A stretch of DNA of 64,000 bases from Streptomyces prunicolor NBRC 13075. GTDB taxonomy: Bacteria > Actinomycetota > Actinomycetes > Streptomycetales > Streptomycetaceae. The position numbers and the translations under genes are program-made. Location of the stretch: the NCBI RefSeq assembly GCF_000367365.1, contig NZ_BARF01000014.1, forward strand, positions 62,001 to 126,000, read 5' to 3'. Every line of letters starts with the position of its first letter. Position 1 is the stretch's first letter. Positions 48,749-57,908 of this stretch are shown here, piece after piece. The notes beneath the pieces were generated by a model. The model saw nothing but the letters and a program-made list of their open reading frames with translations. It searched no databases and was not told the DNA's origin.

Positions 48749-49750
48749 TCAACACCCCGCCTTGTAGAAGTACTTGCTGATCTCGGGCTGGTTCATGTTC
48801 GCCTTGGTGATGGCGACCATGTTGGTGCCGACCGACTTCTGGACCGTCTTGCCCTCGAAGGCCGCGGCGAGCTGGTCCACGGCCTCCTTGCCGATCGCCG
48901 CCGGGTCCTGCGCCACCAGCACCTGGAGGGTGCCCGCCTTGAGCGAGGCGACCTCGTCCGGTTCGGCGTCGAACGCGGCGACCTTCACCGTGCCCTCCTT
49001 GCCGGCCTGCTTGAGACCGGTGGCTATGCCGGTGCCGGTGTTGGTGTTGCCCGCGAAGACACCGCCCAGGTCGGGGTGGGCCGCCAGCGTCGACTGGATC
49101 TGGGAGGCCGCGGTGGCCGGCAGGTCGTTGTCGTAGAGCGTGGGCAGCATCTTGATGTCCGGGTACTTCTTCATCTCCTCGGTGAAGCCCTTGATGCGCG
49201 CGTCTGTGGTGGAGACGCCGGGCTTGACGCTGATGACGAGCGCCGAGCCCTTCTCGTTCATCAGCTTGGCGAGCGCGTCGGCCGCCACCCGGCCGCCCTT
49301 CTCGTTGTCGGACGAGATCCGGGTGATGCCGATCGAGTTGTCGGTGACCGTGGTGTCCACCAGCGCGACCTTGGTGCCGGCCGACTGGATCTGCTTCAGC
49401 GACGGGGTGAGCGCGCTGACGTCGACCGGGGAGATCAGCAGCCCGTCCGGCCGCGATGCCGCCACCGAGTCGAGGAGGGGCCGCTGCACCGACACGTCCC
49501 ACTGCGCGGAGCCGTCCGCGGAGAAGTCCATGCCCTTGGCCTTGGCCTCGGTCTGCGCCGCGCAGGTCATGGTGATGTAGAAGGGGTCGCTCTTCACGCC
49601 GGTGATCAGCCGGACCTTCTTGCCGGAGGCGCCTCCTTTCGACCCCGAACCGCCGCTGTCGTTCGACGAGCTGCAGGCGGCGGCGCCGGTCAGGGCCAGC
49701 ACGGTGCCCGCGGCGACCAGTACTTTGCGTGAGATGCGGATGCTCGACAT
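48749..49750 (-). CDS. sugar ABC transporter substrate-binding lipoprotein (RbsB-like)
   Basis: A 333-residue receptor with signal peptide and lipobox AAAC (Cys near 22), then a Ser/Gly-rich linker and the periplasmic-binding-protein type I fold (VRLITGVKSDPFYITMTCAAQ, GLLISPVDVSALTP, VFAGNTNTGTGIATGL). Likely a pentose, polyol or similar sugar. ATG 49750 follows AGGAGG. Last gene of the three-gene importer. Confidence 0.93.
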   Translation of the reverse strand: MSSIRISRKVLVAAGTVLALTGAAACSSSNDSGGSGSKGGASGKKVRLITGVKSDPFYITMTCAAQTEAKAKGMDFSADGSAQWDVSVQRPLLDSVAASRPDGLLISPVDVSALTPSLKQIQSAGTKVALVDTTVTDNSIGITRISSDNEKGGRVAADALAKLMNEKGSALVISVKPGVSTTDARIKGFTEEMKKYPDIKMLPTLYDNDLPATAASQIQSTLAAHPDLGGVFAGNTNTGTGIATGLKQAGKEGTVKVAAFDAEPDEVASLKAGTLQVLVAQDPAAIGKEAVDQLAAAFEGKTVQKSVGTNMVAITKANMNQPEISKYFYKAGC

Positions 49751-49814
49751 GGGGGTGTCCTCCTGGGTCATACGAGGGTTGGGGCGAACGTCGGGGCGGG
49801 AGTCGTGCCGGGAG

Positions 49815-50876
49815 TCATGCGCGCTCCCGGGTCTTCCTGCGCATCTGGTCGATGTAGACGGCGGCGACCAGGACGACACCGACGGCGACGTCCTGCCAGT
49901 ACTGCTGAACGCCGATGACGATCAGCCCGGTGGTGAGCACCGCGGGGATGAACACGCCGATCACCGTGCCCAGTACCGAACCCCGGCCGCCGAAGAGGCT
50001 GGTGCCGCCCAGGACCACCGCGGTGATCACCTTCAGGTTGTCGGTGGAGTGCCCGGCGATCGACGTCGTGCCGTACGAGGCCAGCCACATCACCGCGCCG
50101 AGACCGGCCAACAGACCCATCAGGCCGTAGACCTTGATCAGGTGGCGGCCCACCGGGATGCCCGCGCGGCGGACTGCGGTCGGGTTGGAGCCGATCGCCA
50201 GGGTGTTGCTGCCGAACTTCGTGGCGCTGAGCAACGCGCCGAACAGGGCGGTCACCACGGCTGCCAGGATCACCATCCAGGGGATGCCGAGCAACTTGCC
50301 GAATCCCAGGCTGTTTTGGAGGTGCGCGGCGGACGCGCCGGCCGGATCCTGGCCGCCGGTGGCGAGTTCGGCGATGCCGAGCGCCGCGCCCAGACCGCCC
50401 AGGGTCACGATCAGCGGAGGCACCTTCCCGGTCGCCACCACCGCTCCCTGCAACGCGCCCCAACCCGCCCCCACCGCAAGGGCGATGACGACACAGACCG
50501 CGACCGTGAACCAGCCGGCGGTGGGCCCGCCGTGGTGGACGTTGTACTCGCCGGCGGACACCGCCGCCAGCACCAGCACCGAGCCGATCGACAGGTCGAT
50601 GCCCGCGGTGATGATCACGAACGTCATGCCGACGCCGAGCACCAGATAGATGGACGCGTTCACCGCGATCTGCGTGATGTCGTACGTGGTGAAGAACTTG
50701 CCCGGCGCCGCGATGGTGAAGAACGCGACCAGCGCGACGAGGATCACGAACGTCCACAACTCGCTTATTCCGGCGGCCCGTCGGAGCCACGGGGGTATCG
50801 CGAGGCGTCCGTCGGCGGCCGGGGGCGGCTCCGGTGCCGGGGCGGCCGGCTTGATGTCCTGGCTGTTGGCGCTCAT
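49815..50876 (-). CDS. sugar ABC transporter permease (RbsC-like)
   Basis: A 353-residue permease with about eight to ten helices; GVGMTFVIITAGIDLSIGS and TKFGSNTLAIGSNPTAVRRAGI are typical of the ribose/xylose/galactose class. ATG 50876 overlaps the ATPase stop (ATGA). Confidence 0.95.
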   Translation of the reverse strand: MSANSQDIKPAAPAPEPPPAADGRLAIPPWLRRAAGISELWTFVILVALVAFFTIAAPGKFFTTYDITQIAVNASIYLVLGVGMTFVIITAGIDLSIGSVLVLAAVSAGEYNVHHGGPTAGWFTVAVCVVIALAVGAGWGALQGAVVATGKVPPLIVTLGGLGAALGIAELATGGQDPAGASAAHLQNSLGFGKLLGIPWMVILAAVVTALFGALLSATKFGSNTLAIGSNPTAVRRAGIPVGRHLIKVYGLMGLLAGLGAVMWLASYGTTSIAGHSTDNLKVITAVVLGGTSLFGGRGSVLGTVIGVFIPAVLTTGLIVIGVQQYWQDVAVGVVLVAAVYIDQMRRKTRERA

Positions 50877-51691
50877 CGCCCGTCCTCCGCTTCCGTCGCG
50901 CCGGCCGGGTCGTGGTTCCCGTTCGGCGCGGGCTCGTCCAGCGATCCGGTCATGGCGCCGACGAGTTTCTCGATCGTGGCGTCGGCCGCGGTGAACGAGG
51001 CCACCCGGCGTCCCAGCCGCAGTACTTCGACCCGGTCGGCGACCGACAGCACCTCGGGCATGTTGTGGCTGATGAGGACGACGCAGATGCCCCGGTCGGC
51101 GACCCTGCGGACGGTCTCCAGGACCCGGGCGCGCTGGACGACGCCCAAGGCGGCGGTCGGCTCGTCCATGAAGATGACCTTGTTGGCGAAGGCCACCGCG
51201 CGCGCCACGGCCACCGATTGCCGTTGCCCTCCTGACAACGTTGTCACAGGAGCCGTCACATCTTTCAGCTCCACGCCCAGTTCACCGAACGCCGCGATCG
51301 CCTCCCGGCGCATGGTGGGCCGGTCGAGCACGCCCAGGCGACCGAGCAGGCCTCCGCGCACAAGTTCCCTGCCGAGATAGAGATTTGACGCAGCGTCAAG
51401 ATCTGGTGCCAGGGAGAGATCCTGGTAGACGGTCTCGACTCCGTGCCGTTGCGCGTCCATCGGCCCCGTGAACCGGACCGGCACCCCGTCCAGGCGCACC
51501 TCGCCCTCGTCCGGGGTGAGGACGCCGGAAAGTACGTTCACCAACGTCGACTTGCCGGCGCCGTTGTCACCGATCAGTGCGACGACCTCACCGGCGTGCG
51601 CCGTGAAGTCCGCGCCAGAGAGCGCCTGGACATGGCCGAAACGCTTGACCACACCGTGTGCCGCGAGAAGGGGTTCTCTTGCAGAGGCCAT
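50873..51691 (-). CDS. sugar ABC transporter ATP-binding protein, single-domain (RbsA-class half)
   Basis: A 272-residue ATPase with Walker A GDNGAGKST, signature TLSGGQRQS, Walker B VIFMDEP and H-loop LISHNMP. RbsA proteins usually hold two ATPase domains in about 500 residues; here only one is present, as in the FrcA class, so it should dimerise. ATG 51691 follows AGAAGG. First gene of the operon, 16 bases after a LacI-type operator. Confidence 0.94.
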   Translation of the reverse strand: MASAREPLLAAHGVVKRFGHVQALSGADFTAHAGEVVALIGDNGAGKSTLVNVLSGVLTPDEGEVRLDGVPVRFTGPMDAQRHGVETVYQDLSLAPDLDAASNLYLGRELVRGGLLGRLGVLDRPTMRREAIAAFGELGVELKDVTAPVTTLSGGQRQSVAVARAVAFANKVIFMDEPTAALGVVQRARVLETVRRVADRGICVVLISHNMPEVLSVADRVEVLRLGRRVASFTAADATIEKLVGAMTGSLDEPAPNGNHDPAGATEAEDGR

Positions 51692-51706
51692 GTTGTGCCT
51701 TCTGGT

Positions 51707-51720
51707 TGGTATCGTTAACA
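51707..51720 (-). promoter_or_regulatory. LacI-type operator upstream of sugar ABC operon
   Basis: On the minus strand it reads TGTTAACGATACCA, one mismatch from the symmetrical TGTTAACGATAACA form common in LacI-family operators. It lies 16 bases from the ATPase start and faces the divergent lacI-type gene at 51851. Confidence 0.65.
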
Positions 51721-51850
51721 GCTCGTCGATTCTGGGAGGCCCGTGGGTGGGCGTCAAGGGTCGTGAACGAACGGGGATTTGGGCGGACACCGTCGGCCCG
51801 TCGGACAGACTCCGGTCCGGTCGCGCTGGATGACCTCGGGAGGACGCGGC

Positions 51851-52885
51851 GTGACCAGTCGTCCCAGCCGTCCCAGGATGAAGGACGTGGCCGCGGAAGC
51901 GGGCGTCAGCGTGATGACGGTGTCCCGGGTGGTCAACGGCGAGGCGGGCGTGGCACCCCTCACCGCCGCCCGCGTGGCGGCCGCCGTCCGCAAGCTGGGC
52001 TATCAACGCGACGACGTGGCACGGCAGTTACGCCGTACGGACCGACTGAGCCAGACCATCGGACTGATGGTGGACAACGTTGCCGACCCCTTCATGGCCG
52101 CCGTCGCCTCGGCCACCGAGGACATCGCCCACCGGCGCGGCAACATGGTCCTCATCGGCTCCAGCCGCGCCGACCCGCACCGCGAACGCGAGGTCATCGC
52201 GGCCTTCACCGCACGCCGCGTCGACGGCCTGATCCTCACCCCGGTCGCGGGCGACCAGCGCTTCCTGCGCTCGGCGCAGACGCGGGGTACTAAGATCGTG
52301 TGCGTGGACCGGGCGGCGCCCGGGCTGGACGTGGACACCGTGGTGGTGGACAACTTCGGCGCGGTACGGCAGGCCGTGGGCCACCTGATCGCGCACGGGC
52401 ACCGGCGTATCGGCTACCTCGGTGACAAGCGGCAGATCTGGACCTTCGGCGAACGGCACCGCGGCTATCTGGCTGCCCTGGACGCCGCGGGCATCGACGC
52501 CGATCCGGCGCTCGTCCGGCACGGTTTGAGGTCAGGCGCCGACGCGGCCCGGGCCGTCACCGCGATCCTCTGCGCACCGGAGCCGCCCACGGCCGTACTC
52601 GCGGGCAACGAAGTCCTCGCGTTCGGCGTGCGGGCCGTGCTGCCCGCCGGCGTCGCGTTCATCGCCTTCGACGACTTCGCGCTGGCCGCGCAGTTGACGC
52701 CGCCGGTCACGGTCATCGCGCAGGACCCGGTCGCCCTCGCGACGAGCGCCGCGCATCTGCTGTTCGCCCGCATCCACGGGGACACGTCACCGCCCCGCAG
52801 GGTCGTCATGCCGACCGAGCTGATCCCGCGCGGGTCGGGGGAGATCCCGGGCCCCGGTTCGCCGACTCGAACTCCTCGGCGCTGA
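51851..52885 (+). CDS. LacI family transcriptional regulator
   Basis: A 344-residue regulator: helix-turn-helix MKDVAAEAGVSVMTVSRVVNG, hinge ARQLRRTDRLSQTIGLM and a sugar-binding domain (VDGLILTPV, IGYLGDK, FIAFDDF). GTG 51851 follows GGGAGGA; ATG 51830 is a less likely start. Divergent from the sugar ABC operon, which it probably represses. Confidence 0.94.
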   Translation: MTSRPSRPRMKDVAAEAGVSVMTVSRVVNGEAGVAPLTAARVAAAVRKLGYQRDDVARQLRRTDRLSQTIGLMVDNVADPFMAAVASATEDIAHRRGNMVLIGSSRADPHREREVIAAFTARRVDGLILTPVAGDQRFLRSAQTRGTKIVCVDRAAPGLDVDTVVVDNFGAVRQAVGHLIAHGHRRIGYLGDKRQIWTFGERHRGYLAALDAAGIDADPALVRHGLRSGADAARAVTAILCAPEPPTAVLAGNEVLAFGVRAVLPAGVAFIAFDDFALAAQLTPPVTVIAQDPVALATSAAHLLFARIHGDTSPPRRVVMPTELIPRGSGEIPGPGSPTRTPRR

Positions 52886-52925
52886 CGAATCCCGGCCGCC
52901 CCCGTCCCGCGCACGGCATCGATGC

Positions 52926-53141
52926 TTACGCGCGAGGCCGCTCGAAGGTGAGGAGCAGGCCCTCGACCGCGCCGGGACCTATGCGGCCCTTGACGTCGGC
53001 GGCGGTGATGGCCTTGAGGCCCCAGCCGTCCTCGGCGTGCTTGTTGAGGACCTTCTCCAGCTTGTCGCTGTCCAGCGCGTCGCCGATCAGCGACTCCCGG
53101 AAGCTGACGACCTTGTACTCGAACGTGTAGGCGTTGCTCAT
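52926..53141 (-). CDS. DUF4177 family small protein
   Basis: A 71-residue protein: YTFEYKVVSFRESLIG, then LEKVLNKHAEDGWGLKAI and a final strand LLLTFERP. The layout matches DUF4177, whose function is unknown. AGGAGG precedes ATG 53141. The 275-base gap that follows on the other side (53142-53416) shows no gene. Confidence 0.85.
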   Translation of the reverse strand: MSNAYTFEYKVVSFRESLIGDALDSDKLEKVLNKHAEDGWGLKAITAADVKGRIGPGAVEGLLLTFERPRA

Positions 53142-53416
53142 GGCTGCGTTGTCCTCCTGTGCGTGCGCACGGTGTGCGGTTGGGCGGGGTCAGCCAATCA
53201 CGGGGGGACGTTCCCGCGCAGGCCGGGGGTGGTTTCGTGGCACGGCTGCCAACTGGGCCTGAGGAGCGGCGTGTTGTCCGGCTCGGGTGTCGGGGACGTG
53301 CTCGCGGGCAGGTCATGACGGCACGCTGCGGCCGTCGTGTCACCCGGGGCGGGGAGGGACGGAGACGTAGCGTGGCCGGTGACCCGGTGGACGCGGACGG
53401 ATCCCGTGGAGGTGCC

Positions 53417-54079
53417 ATGTGCTGGAGTGCGAGGGCCGACCTCGTGGCGGGCGCGGCGGTCGCCGCCGTAGGAGTGGCCTGTGTTGTGCGGGCGCGCAGG
53501 CGGACCGATCTCCCGATGGCCGCACTGCCGTTGCTGCTCGGTGCCCATCAGATCGTGGAGTCGGCGGTGTGGGCTGCCGACGGGGGCTCGGGACCGGCAA
53601 CCCTCGCCTGGGCCGCCATCGCCATGCCGCTGCTCGCGGTGTGGGTCCCGGTCGGCGTGTGGTGCGCGGCCCCACGACGGGCCCGGACCCGGGTCGGCGT
53701 ACTGGTCGCGGTCGGCGCGGTGACCGCGGCGGCCCTCGCCCACGCGCTGGCCGTACACCCCGTGACGGCCGAGATCCGCGGTCACACCCTCGGCTACGTC
53801 GTGGACCTTCCGTACGCCCAACTGGTCATCGCGGGCTACCTCGTGGCCACGATCGGCTCGCTGCTGCTGTCCGGTGAGCGCGGGCTGGTGGTGCTGGGGA
53901 TCCTGGTCACGGCCGGCGCGCTGGTGTGCTGGACGCTGTGGGAGCTGGAGTTCGTATCGACGTGGTGCGCGGTCGCCGCGGTGTCTTCGGTGGTGCTGTT
54001 CTTCTGGGTGAACGGCCGCGACCGGGAGCCGGAGAAGCGGCCGTACGTCAGTGCGCGTCGCGGCGGGTCCACAGGCTGA
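53417..54079 (+). CDS. DUF6629-like integral membrane protein
   Basis: A 220-residue protein with about seven helices, starting MCWSARADLVAGAAVAAVG and containing PLLLGAHQIVESAVWA, the pattern of the actinobacterial DUF6629 family; function unknown. GGAGGT precedes ATG 53417. The 3' end overlaps the convergent gene by 32 bases. Confidence 0.75.
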   Translation: MCWSARADLVAGAAVAAVGVACVVRARRRTDLPMAALPLLLGAHQIVESAVWAADGGSGPATLAWAAIAMPLLAVWVPVGVWCAAPRRARTRVGVLVAVGAVTAAALAHALAVHPVTAEIRGHTLGYVVDLPYAQLVIAGYLVATIGSLLLSGERGLVVLGILVTAGALVCWTLWELEFVSTWCAVAAVSSVVLFFWVNGRDREPEKRPYVSARRGGSTG

Positions 54080-54632
54080 GGTCGCTGCTCGTGGCGACGG
54101 CGAGGGTCCGCCCGGAGGGCGAGAAGCCGGCGGCGCGCAGCTCCGAGTAGTGGGCATTGAAGATGTGCCACCACGTCTCTCCTGCCTGTCCCTTGTAGAG
54201 CCCGCCGTCCGTCGAGAGGAGCACCCGGTGGTGGGGCCACTCGGGGCTCACGACGTCCATGGTCCAACCGTCGGGAGCGGTCGTGTGGAGGCCGCCGCCG
54301 AAGAGGCCGGCTATCCGTACCGGGGCGCCCGCGATCGGACCGAGGCCGGGGCAGACGAGATCCGGGTGGCCGTCGGGCGTGCCGGTCTCGGGATCGGGGT
54401 CCCGGTCGCGGGCGATCTTCTCGCCGGTGGACGCGTCGAAGAGACCGTGACCGTCGGTCGAGACGACCATCACGAGATCGTGCCCGGTGCCGGGATCGGT
54501 GGCGAAACCGATGCCGAGCAGCCCGCCGATGGGGGTGCTGTTGTCGAGCATGGGGTGCCAGGGCTCCGGAGCGGGCATGACGGGGGCGGCGAGGCAGCGG
54601 TCGCGCAGCCGCTGCTGGTACTCGGTGAGCAA
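54048..54632 (-). CDS. hypothetical protein (beta-rich, WD-like segments)
   Basis: A 194-residue protein starting from TTG 54632, with GAGGAG seven bases upstream. It has repeated short beta segments such as HRVLLSTDGGLYKG, DLVMVVSTDGHGLFDASTGE and RTLAVATSSDLSLW that resemble parts of propeller repeats. I do not recognise the family. It overlaps DUF6629 tail to tail. Confidence 0.6.
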   Translation of the reverse strand: MLTEYQQRLRDRCLAAPVMPAPEPWHPMLDNSTPIGGLLGIGFATDPGTGHDLVMVVSTDGHGLFDASTGEKIARDRDPDPETGTPDGHPDLVCPGLGPIAGAPVRIAGLFGGGLHTTAPDGWTMDVVSPEWPHHRVLLSTDGGLYKGQAGETWWHIFNAHYSELRAAGFSPSGRTLAVATSSDLSLWTRRDAH

Positions 54633-54753
54633 GGGGTTTCTCCTCGGTGCGGTCGGCGACGAGGATCTCTCAGGAGGGCGGGGCGCGTCGAGTGGAAACC
54701 GCTTCCGCGTAACGCCGTTGATGCCGACCGGTGACGTCGGGTTGGATGGCCCC

Positions 54754-55020
54754 ATGGAGCGCATAGACGCAGAACTGTTCACTGACGGTGGGAACGATGC
54801 CGTGGTCCGGCTGCCCGGTCGCCGGTTCCCCGGTGTGCTGATCCAGGGCGACTCCCTGCACATCCTCCGCAGCGATGTGGCCGAGGTGGTGGAGGCCTGT
54901 GAGCGCGGTGACCTGGCCGACGCGGGGGAGTCCGCGGGCCTGCTGCTGGCGGGCCTCGACGCGCTGCTGAACCGCTACTCCGTCGCGTTGGAGAACCACC
55001 AGATCCAGCGGCCCTATTGA
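54754..55020 (+). CDS. small conserved protein (DUF6959-like)
   Basis: An 88-residue acidic protein: AELFTDGGNDAVVRLPGR, GVLIQGDSLHILR and a helical C-terminal half (GESAGLLLAGLDALLNRY). It resembles the actinobacterial DUF6959 group; function unknown. ATG 54754. The 253 bases after it contain TGAGGTCCGA twice in tandem (55019-55041) and no gene. Confidence 0.65.
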   Translation: MERIDAELFTDGGNDAVVRLPGRRFPGVLIQGDSLHILRSDVAEVVEACERGDLADAGESAGLLLAGLDALLNRYSVALENHQIQRPY

Positions 55021-55273
55021 GGTCCGAACTGAGGTCCGACCCGCGGGCTGTTCCTGGCGAAGTCGGCTTTCCGGGGGCCTCCGGGCCTGGTTGACGGTGT
55101 AACGCGGCCAAGGCATCATCGGCTGTGGCGTGGCCCGACGCCGAACCTCCCCCGACCGTCCCCAGCACGGTCCTGGTCGGAGGCAAAGGGGCTCACTGTC
55201 TCGGGTCGTTCCATGGTCTGCCGTCTTGTGCGTGGTCGCTGGGGGATTCCGCGCGGGACGTGGAAGGCCAGGA

Positions 55274-56290
55274 ATGACAGCGAACAGAAACTTCAAACGC
55301 AGGGTGCGGGCGCGCGCCGCCAAGACCGGCGAGTCCTACACGGCCTCGCTCCGGCACTTCCGCCCGGCTCCCACCGGCGGGGCGGTAGCGGAAGGCAAGC
55401 GGATGCGGCTGGCCGTGGCCCAGACCGTCATCCGCGAAGACCCGCGCGACGCCACCGAGTTGAGCGCGAGCGGAGCCGACCTGCGCAGCCTGATGCGCGA
55501 AGCGCATCAGGCCGGCGCCAGGCTCGTGCACTTCCCGGAGGGAGCCACCTGCTTTCCCCACAAGCGCCTCATGAGCGTCAACGGCCCCGACGAGGTCGGA
55601 CCGGCCGACTGGGACCGCTTCGCATGGGACGTACTGCGGCAGGAACTGAACGCGACGGCGGAGTTGGCACGTGAACTGCGGCTGTGGATCGTACTGGGCT
55701 CCGTCCACCGGCTCACCCCGCCCCACCGTCCGCACAACAGCCTCTACGTGATCTCCGACCGGGGCGAGGTGGCGACGCGCTACGACGAGCGCATGCTGTC
55801 GCACACCAAGATCTCGTACATGTACGCCCCCGGCACGAAGCCCGTGGCCTTCGAGGTCGACGGCATGCGGTTCGGGTGCGCGCTCGGTATGGAGGCCCAC
55901 TTTCCCGAGGTGTTCATCGAGTACGAGCGGCTGGACGTCGACTGTGTCCTCTTCTCCACGACCGGCGCGGTGTCGCCCCACGACACCAGACTGTTCGCGA
56001 CCGAGGCACAAGGGCACGCGTCCGCCAACAGCTACTGGGTCAGCTTCGCCTCACCCGCACAACACAGCGGGGCCGTGCCGTCCGGGGTGGTCGGCCCCGA
56101 CGGAGAGTGGCTTGCCCAGGGGCCCCGGGACGGCATGGCCTCGGTGACCGTCGTCGACCTCGACACCACGTCGAGTGACGTGGAGGTCGCCGTCTCCATG
56201 GCCCGGCCCTGGCGGCGCACGGCCCGCGCCGGACTTTACGAACCGCACGTCGTCCGGGATCCGCGGAGCGACGACCGAAGTCTCTTCTGA
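55274..56290 (+). CDS. nitrilase-superfamily protein with altered catalytic residues
   Basis: A 338-residue protein with a basic N-terminal segment (FKRRVRARAAKTGESYTASL) joined to a carbon-nitrogen-hydrolase fold. The catalytic Glu is present (Glu89 in HFPEGAT). The Lys position reads YDERML, with Glu172, and the nucleophile Cys position in C-x-E-x-x-F-P-E reads GMEAHFPE with Gly205. Two of three catalytic residues are thus changed, so ordinary amidase or nitrilase activity is doubtful. ATG 55274 follows GGAAGGCCAGGA. Confidence 0.78.
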   Translation: MTANRNFKRRVRARAAKTGESYTASLRHFRPAPTGGAVAEGKRMRLAVAQTVIREDPRDATELSASGADLRSLMREAHQAGARLVHFPEGATCFPHKRLMSVNGPDEVGPADWDRFAWDVLRQELNATAELARELRLWIVLGSVHRLTPPHRPHNSLYVISDRGEVATRYDERMLSHTKISYMYAPGTKPVAFEVDGMRFGCALGMEAHFPEVFIEYERLDVDCVLFSTTGAVSPHDTRLFATEAQGHASANSYWVSFASPAQHSGAVPSGVVGPDGEWLAQGPRDGMASVTVVDLDTTSSDVEVAVSMARPWRRTARAGLYEPHVVRDPRSDDRSLF

Positions 56291-56359
56291 CCTACGACAC
56301 GGGTGTCGGGCGCGTGTGCATGCATGCGCCCGGCACCCGCCGGCAGAGGACAACTGCGC

Positions 56360-57850
56360 TCATACATCCCGGTGTTGGATGCCCAGCAGACTCGCCGCGG
56401 CCCGGAAGTCGGCCGTGTGGTGACCGAGGGCGAGGGACCAGTGGTGGCCCACGCCCGTCGCGCTCCACGCGTCGACCCACTCGCCGGGGTCGCGCCCGAA
56501 GTCGACGCGGCTGGTGGTGTTGCCGATCGCGAGATGCGGTCCGGGTACGACGGTGCCCTCGGAGGTGATGAACGACAGGGTGCCGTCACCGTCCTGGCCG
56601 AGCCCGAGGAGGGTGACGGGACCGTGCTGGACATCGAACTCCACGCTGACGCCCCAGCCGCGCTTGCCGTGATAGACGCCCAGGCCGCGCAGCAGCGGGT
56701 CACGGGAGCTGACCGCGAGGTGCGCGGGTCCGTCGTGGCCCATCTCCACCACGCCGGCCTCGAAGTCGAGGGCCTGGATCTCGGTGAACGAACCCCCGGC
56801 GCCGATGCTCTGCGTCGCCAACTGGGCCAGGCTGGTGCGGAGTTCGTACTCACCGGCGGCCGGCACGCCCCGGGCAGTGAGCAGGGAGGCGCCCAGGATC
56901 ATGCCGGCGCCGAGCCGTTCGTGCAGCTCGCCGTCGAGCCCTCGGTGGTAGTAGGCGAGCGTCTCGAGGCCGAAGTCCTCGACGAGCCGGTCCAGGGCGA
57001 CCGACACCGTCGCCCCCCACGCGAAGTCCTCGTCCACCACGCTGTCGTCCACGGCGAAGATCCGCCGGGCCAGCGCCGTGCGCTCCCGGGTCTCGGCCTC
57101 GCTCACCTTCTCCACCCGATGCCGCAGATCGTCGAACTCCAGCACCTCGACATGCGAGCCGAACGTCGCCGGGAGCAGCGTCAGATCGGTCGACACATCG
57201 AGCATGCCCGGATACAGATGCCCCATCAGACCGTGCCGGGCATGGCGGAGCGCGGCGCGCACATGCGCGGCCCGGATCCACTCCTCGATCCGTCGCCACG
57301 CCGACTCCTGACGCAGCCAGCCCGACACCGACCGGAAGGGGATACCGGCCCGCCGGAAGACATTGCCGACCTCGGGCACCGGGCACTGCCCGCAGTACGC
57401 GAGCCAGGCGCCCGTGTCGAAGGAGGCGTGGTCCATCCGCTCGGACGGCTGGAGGTCGATGACCAGGACCGGGGTGTGCGAACGCTGGGCGATCGGCAGC
57501 ACCATCGACGAGGTCAGATACGTCGTCAGGAACAGCACGATCAAGTCGCAGTCCGCGCGCCGGAGTTGCTCCGCCGCGACCGCTCCTTCCTGGGCGTCGG
57601 AGATGAAGCCGACGTCGGTCACCTCCGCGTCCATCCGCTGGAAGCGCTCGGCGACATACGCGGACGACTCCTTCAACTGCGGGAGAAGGTCCGGGAATTG
57701 GGGCCAGTAGGCGCCGAGACCACCCGCCACGAGTCCGATCCGGGTACGGCGGCGGGGCACCGGGGGAAGCAACTCCCGTAGCGCGGCGGCGCGTTCCGCG
57801 GTCACGGTCGTGGGGTCGGTGGTCACGGTCGCGGGTTCGGTCGTTGCCAT
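56360..57850 (-). CDS. L-fucose/L-arabinose isomerase-like protein
   Basis: A 496-residue protein of the fucose/arabinose isomerase fold (RIGLVAGGLGAYWPQFP at the start, CDLIVLFLTTYLTSSM, EVLEFDDLRHRVEKVSEAE, SFTEIQALDFE). These enzymes interconvert aldose and ketose with Mn2+. Together with the MFS gene and the GH106 enzyme it points to L-rhamnose, L-fucose or related sugars. ATG 57850; the first 25 residues are a low-complexity Thr/Pro/Ala stretch (ATTEPATVTTDPTTVTAE). Confidence 0.85.
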   Translation of the reverse strand: MATTEPATVTTDPTTVTAERAAALRELLPPVPRRRTRIGLVAGGLGAYWPQFPDLLPQLKESSAYVAERFQRMDAEVTDVGFISDAQEGAVAAEQLRRADCDLIVLFLTTYLTSSMVLPIAQRSHTPVLVIDLQPSERMDHASFDTGAWLAYCGQCPVPEVGNVFRRAGIPFRSVSGWLRQESAWRRIEEWIRAAHVRAALRHARHGLMGHLYPGMLDVSTDLTLLPATFGSHVEVLEFDDLRHRVEKVSEAETRERTALARRIFAVDDSVVDEDFAWGATVSVALDRLVEDFGLETLAYYHRGLDGELHERLGAGMILGASLLTARGVPAAGEYELRTSLAQLATQSIGAGGSFTEIQALDFEAGVVEMGHDGPAHLAVSSRDPLLRGLGVYHGKRGWGVSVEFDVQHGPVTLLGLGQDGDGTLSFITSEGTVVPGPHLAIGNTTSRVDFGRDPGEWVDAWSATGVGHHWSLALGHHTADFRAAASLLGIQHRDV

Positions 57851-57908
57851 GAGCGGTGTTCCTTCGGGTGCGCGGTGTGTGCTTTTCCTTCCGGTGTCCG
57901 GTGCCGCA

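Noticed and set aside
53198..54157. Open frame opposite the DUF6629 gene
   Set aside because: The plus-strand gene has a good ribosome binding site and membrane-helix pattern; the minus frame is His/Arg/Pro-rich with no family character.
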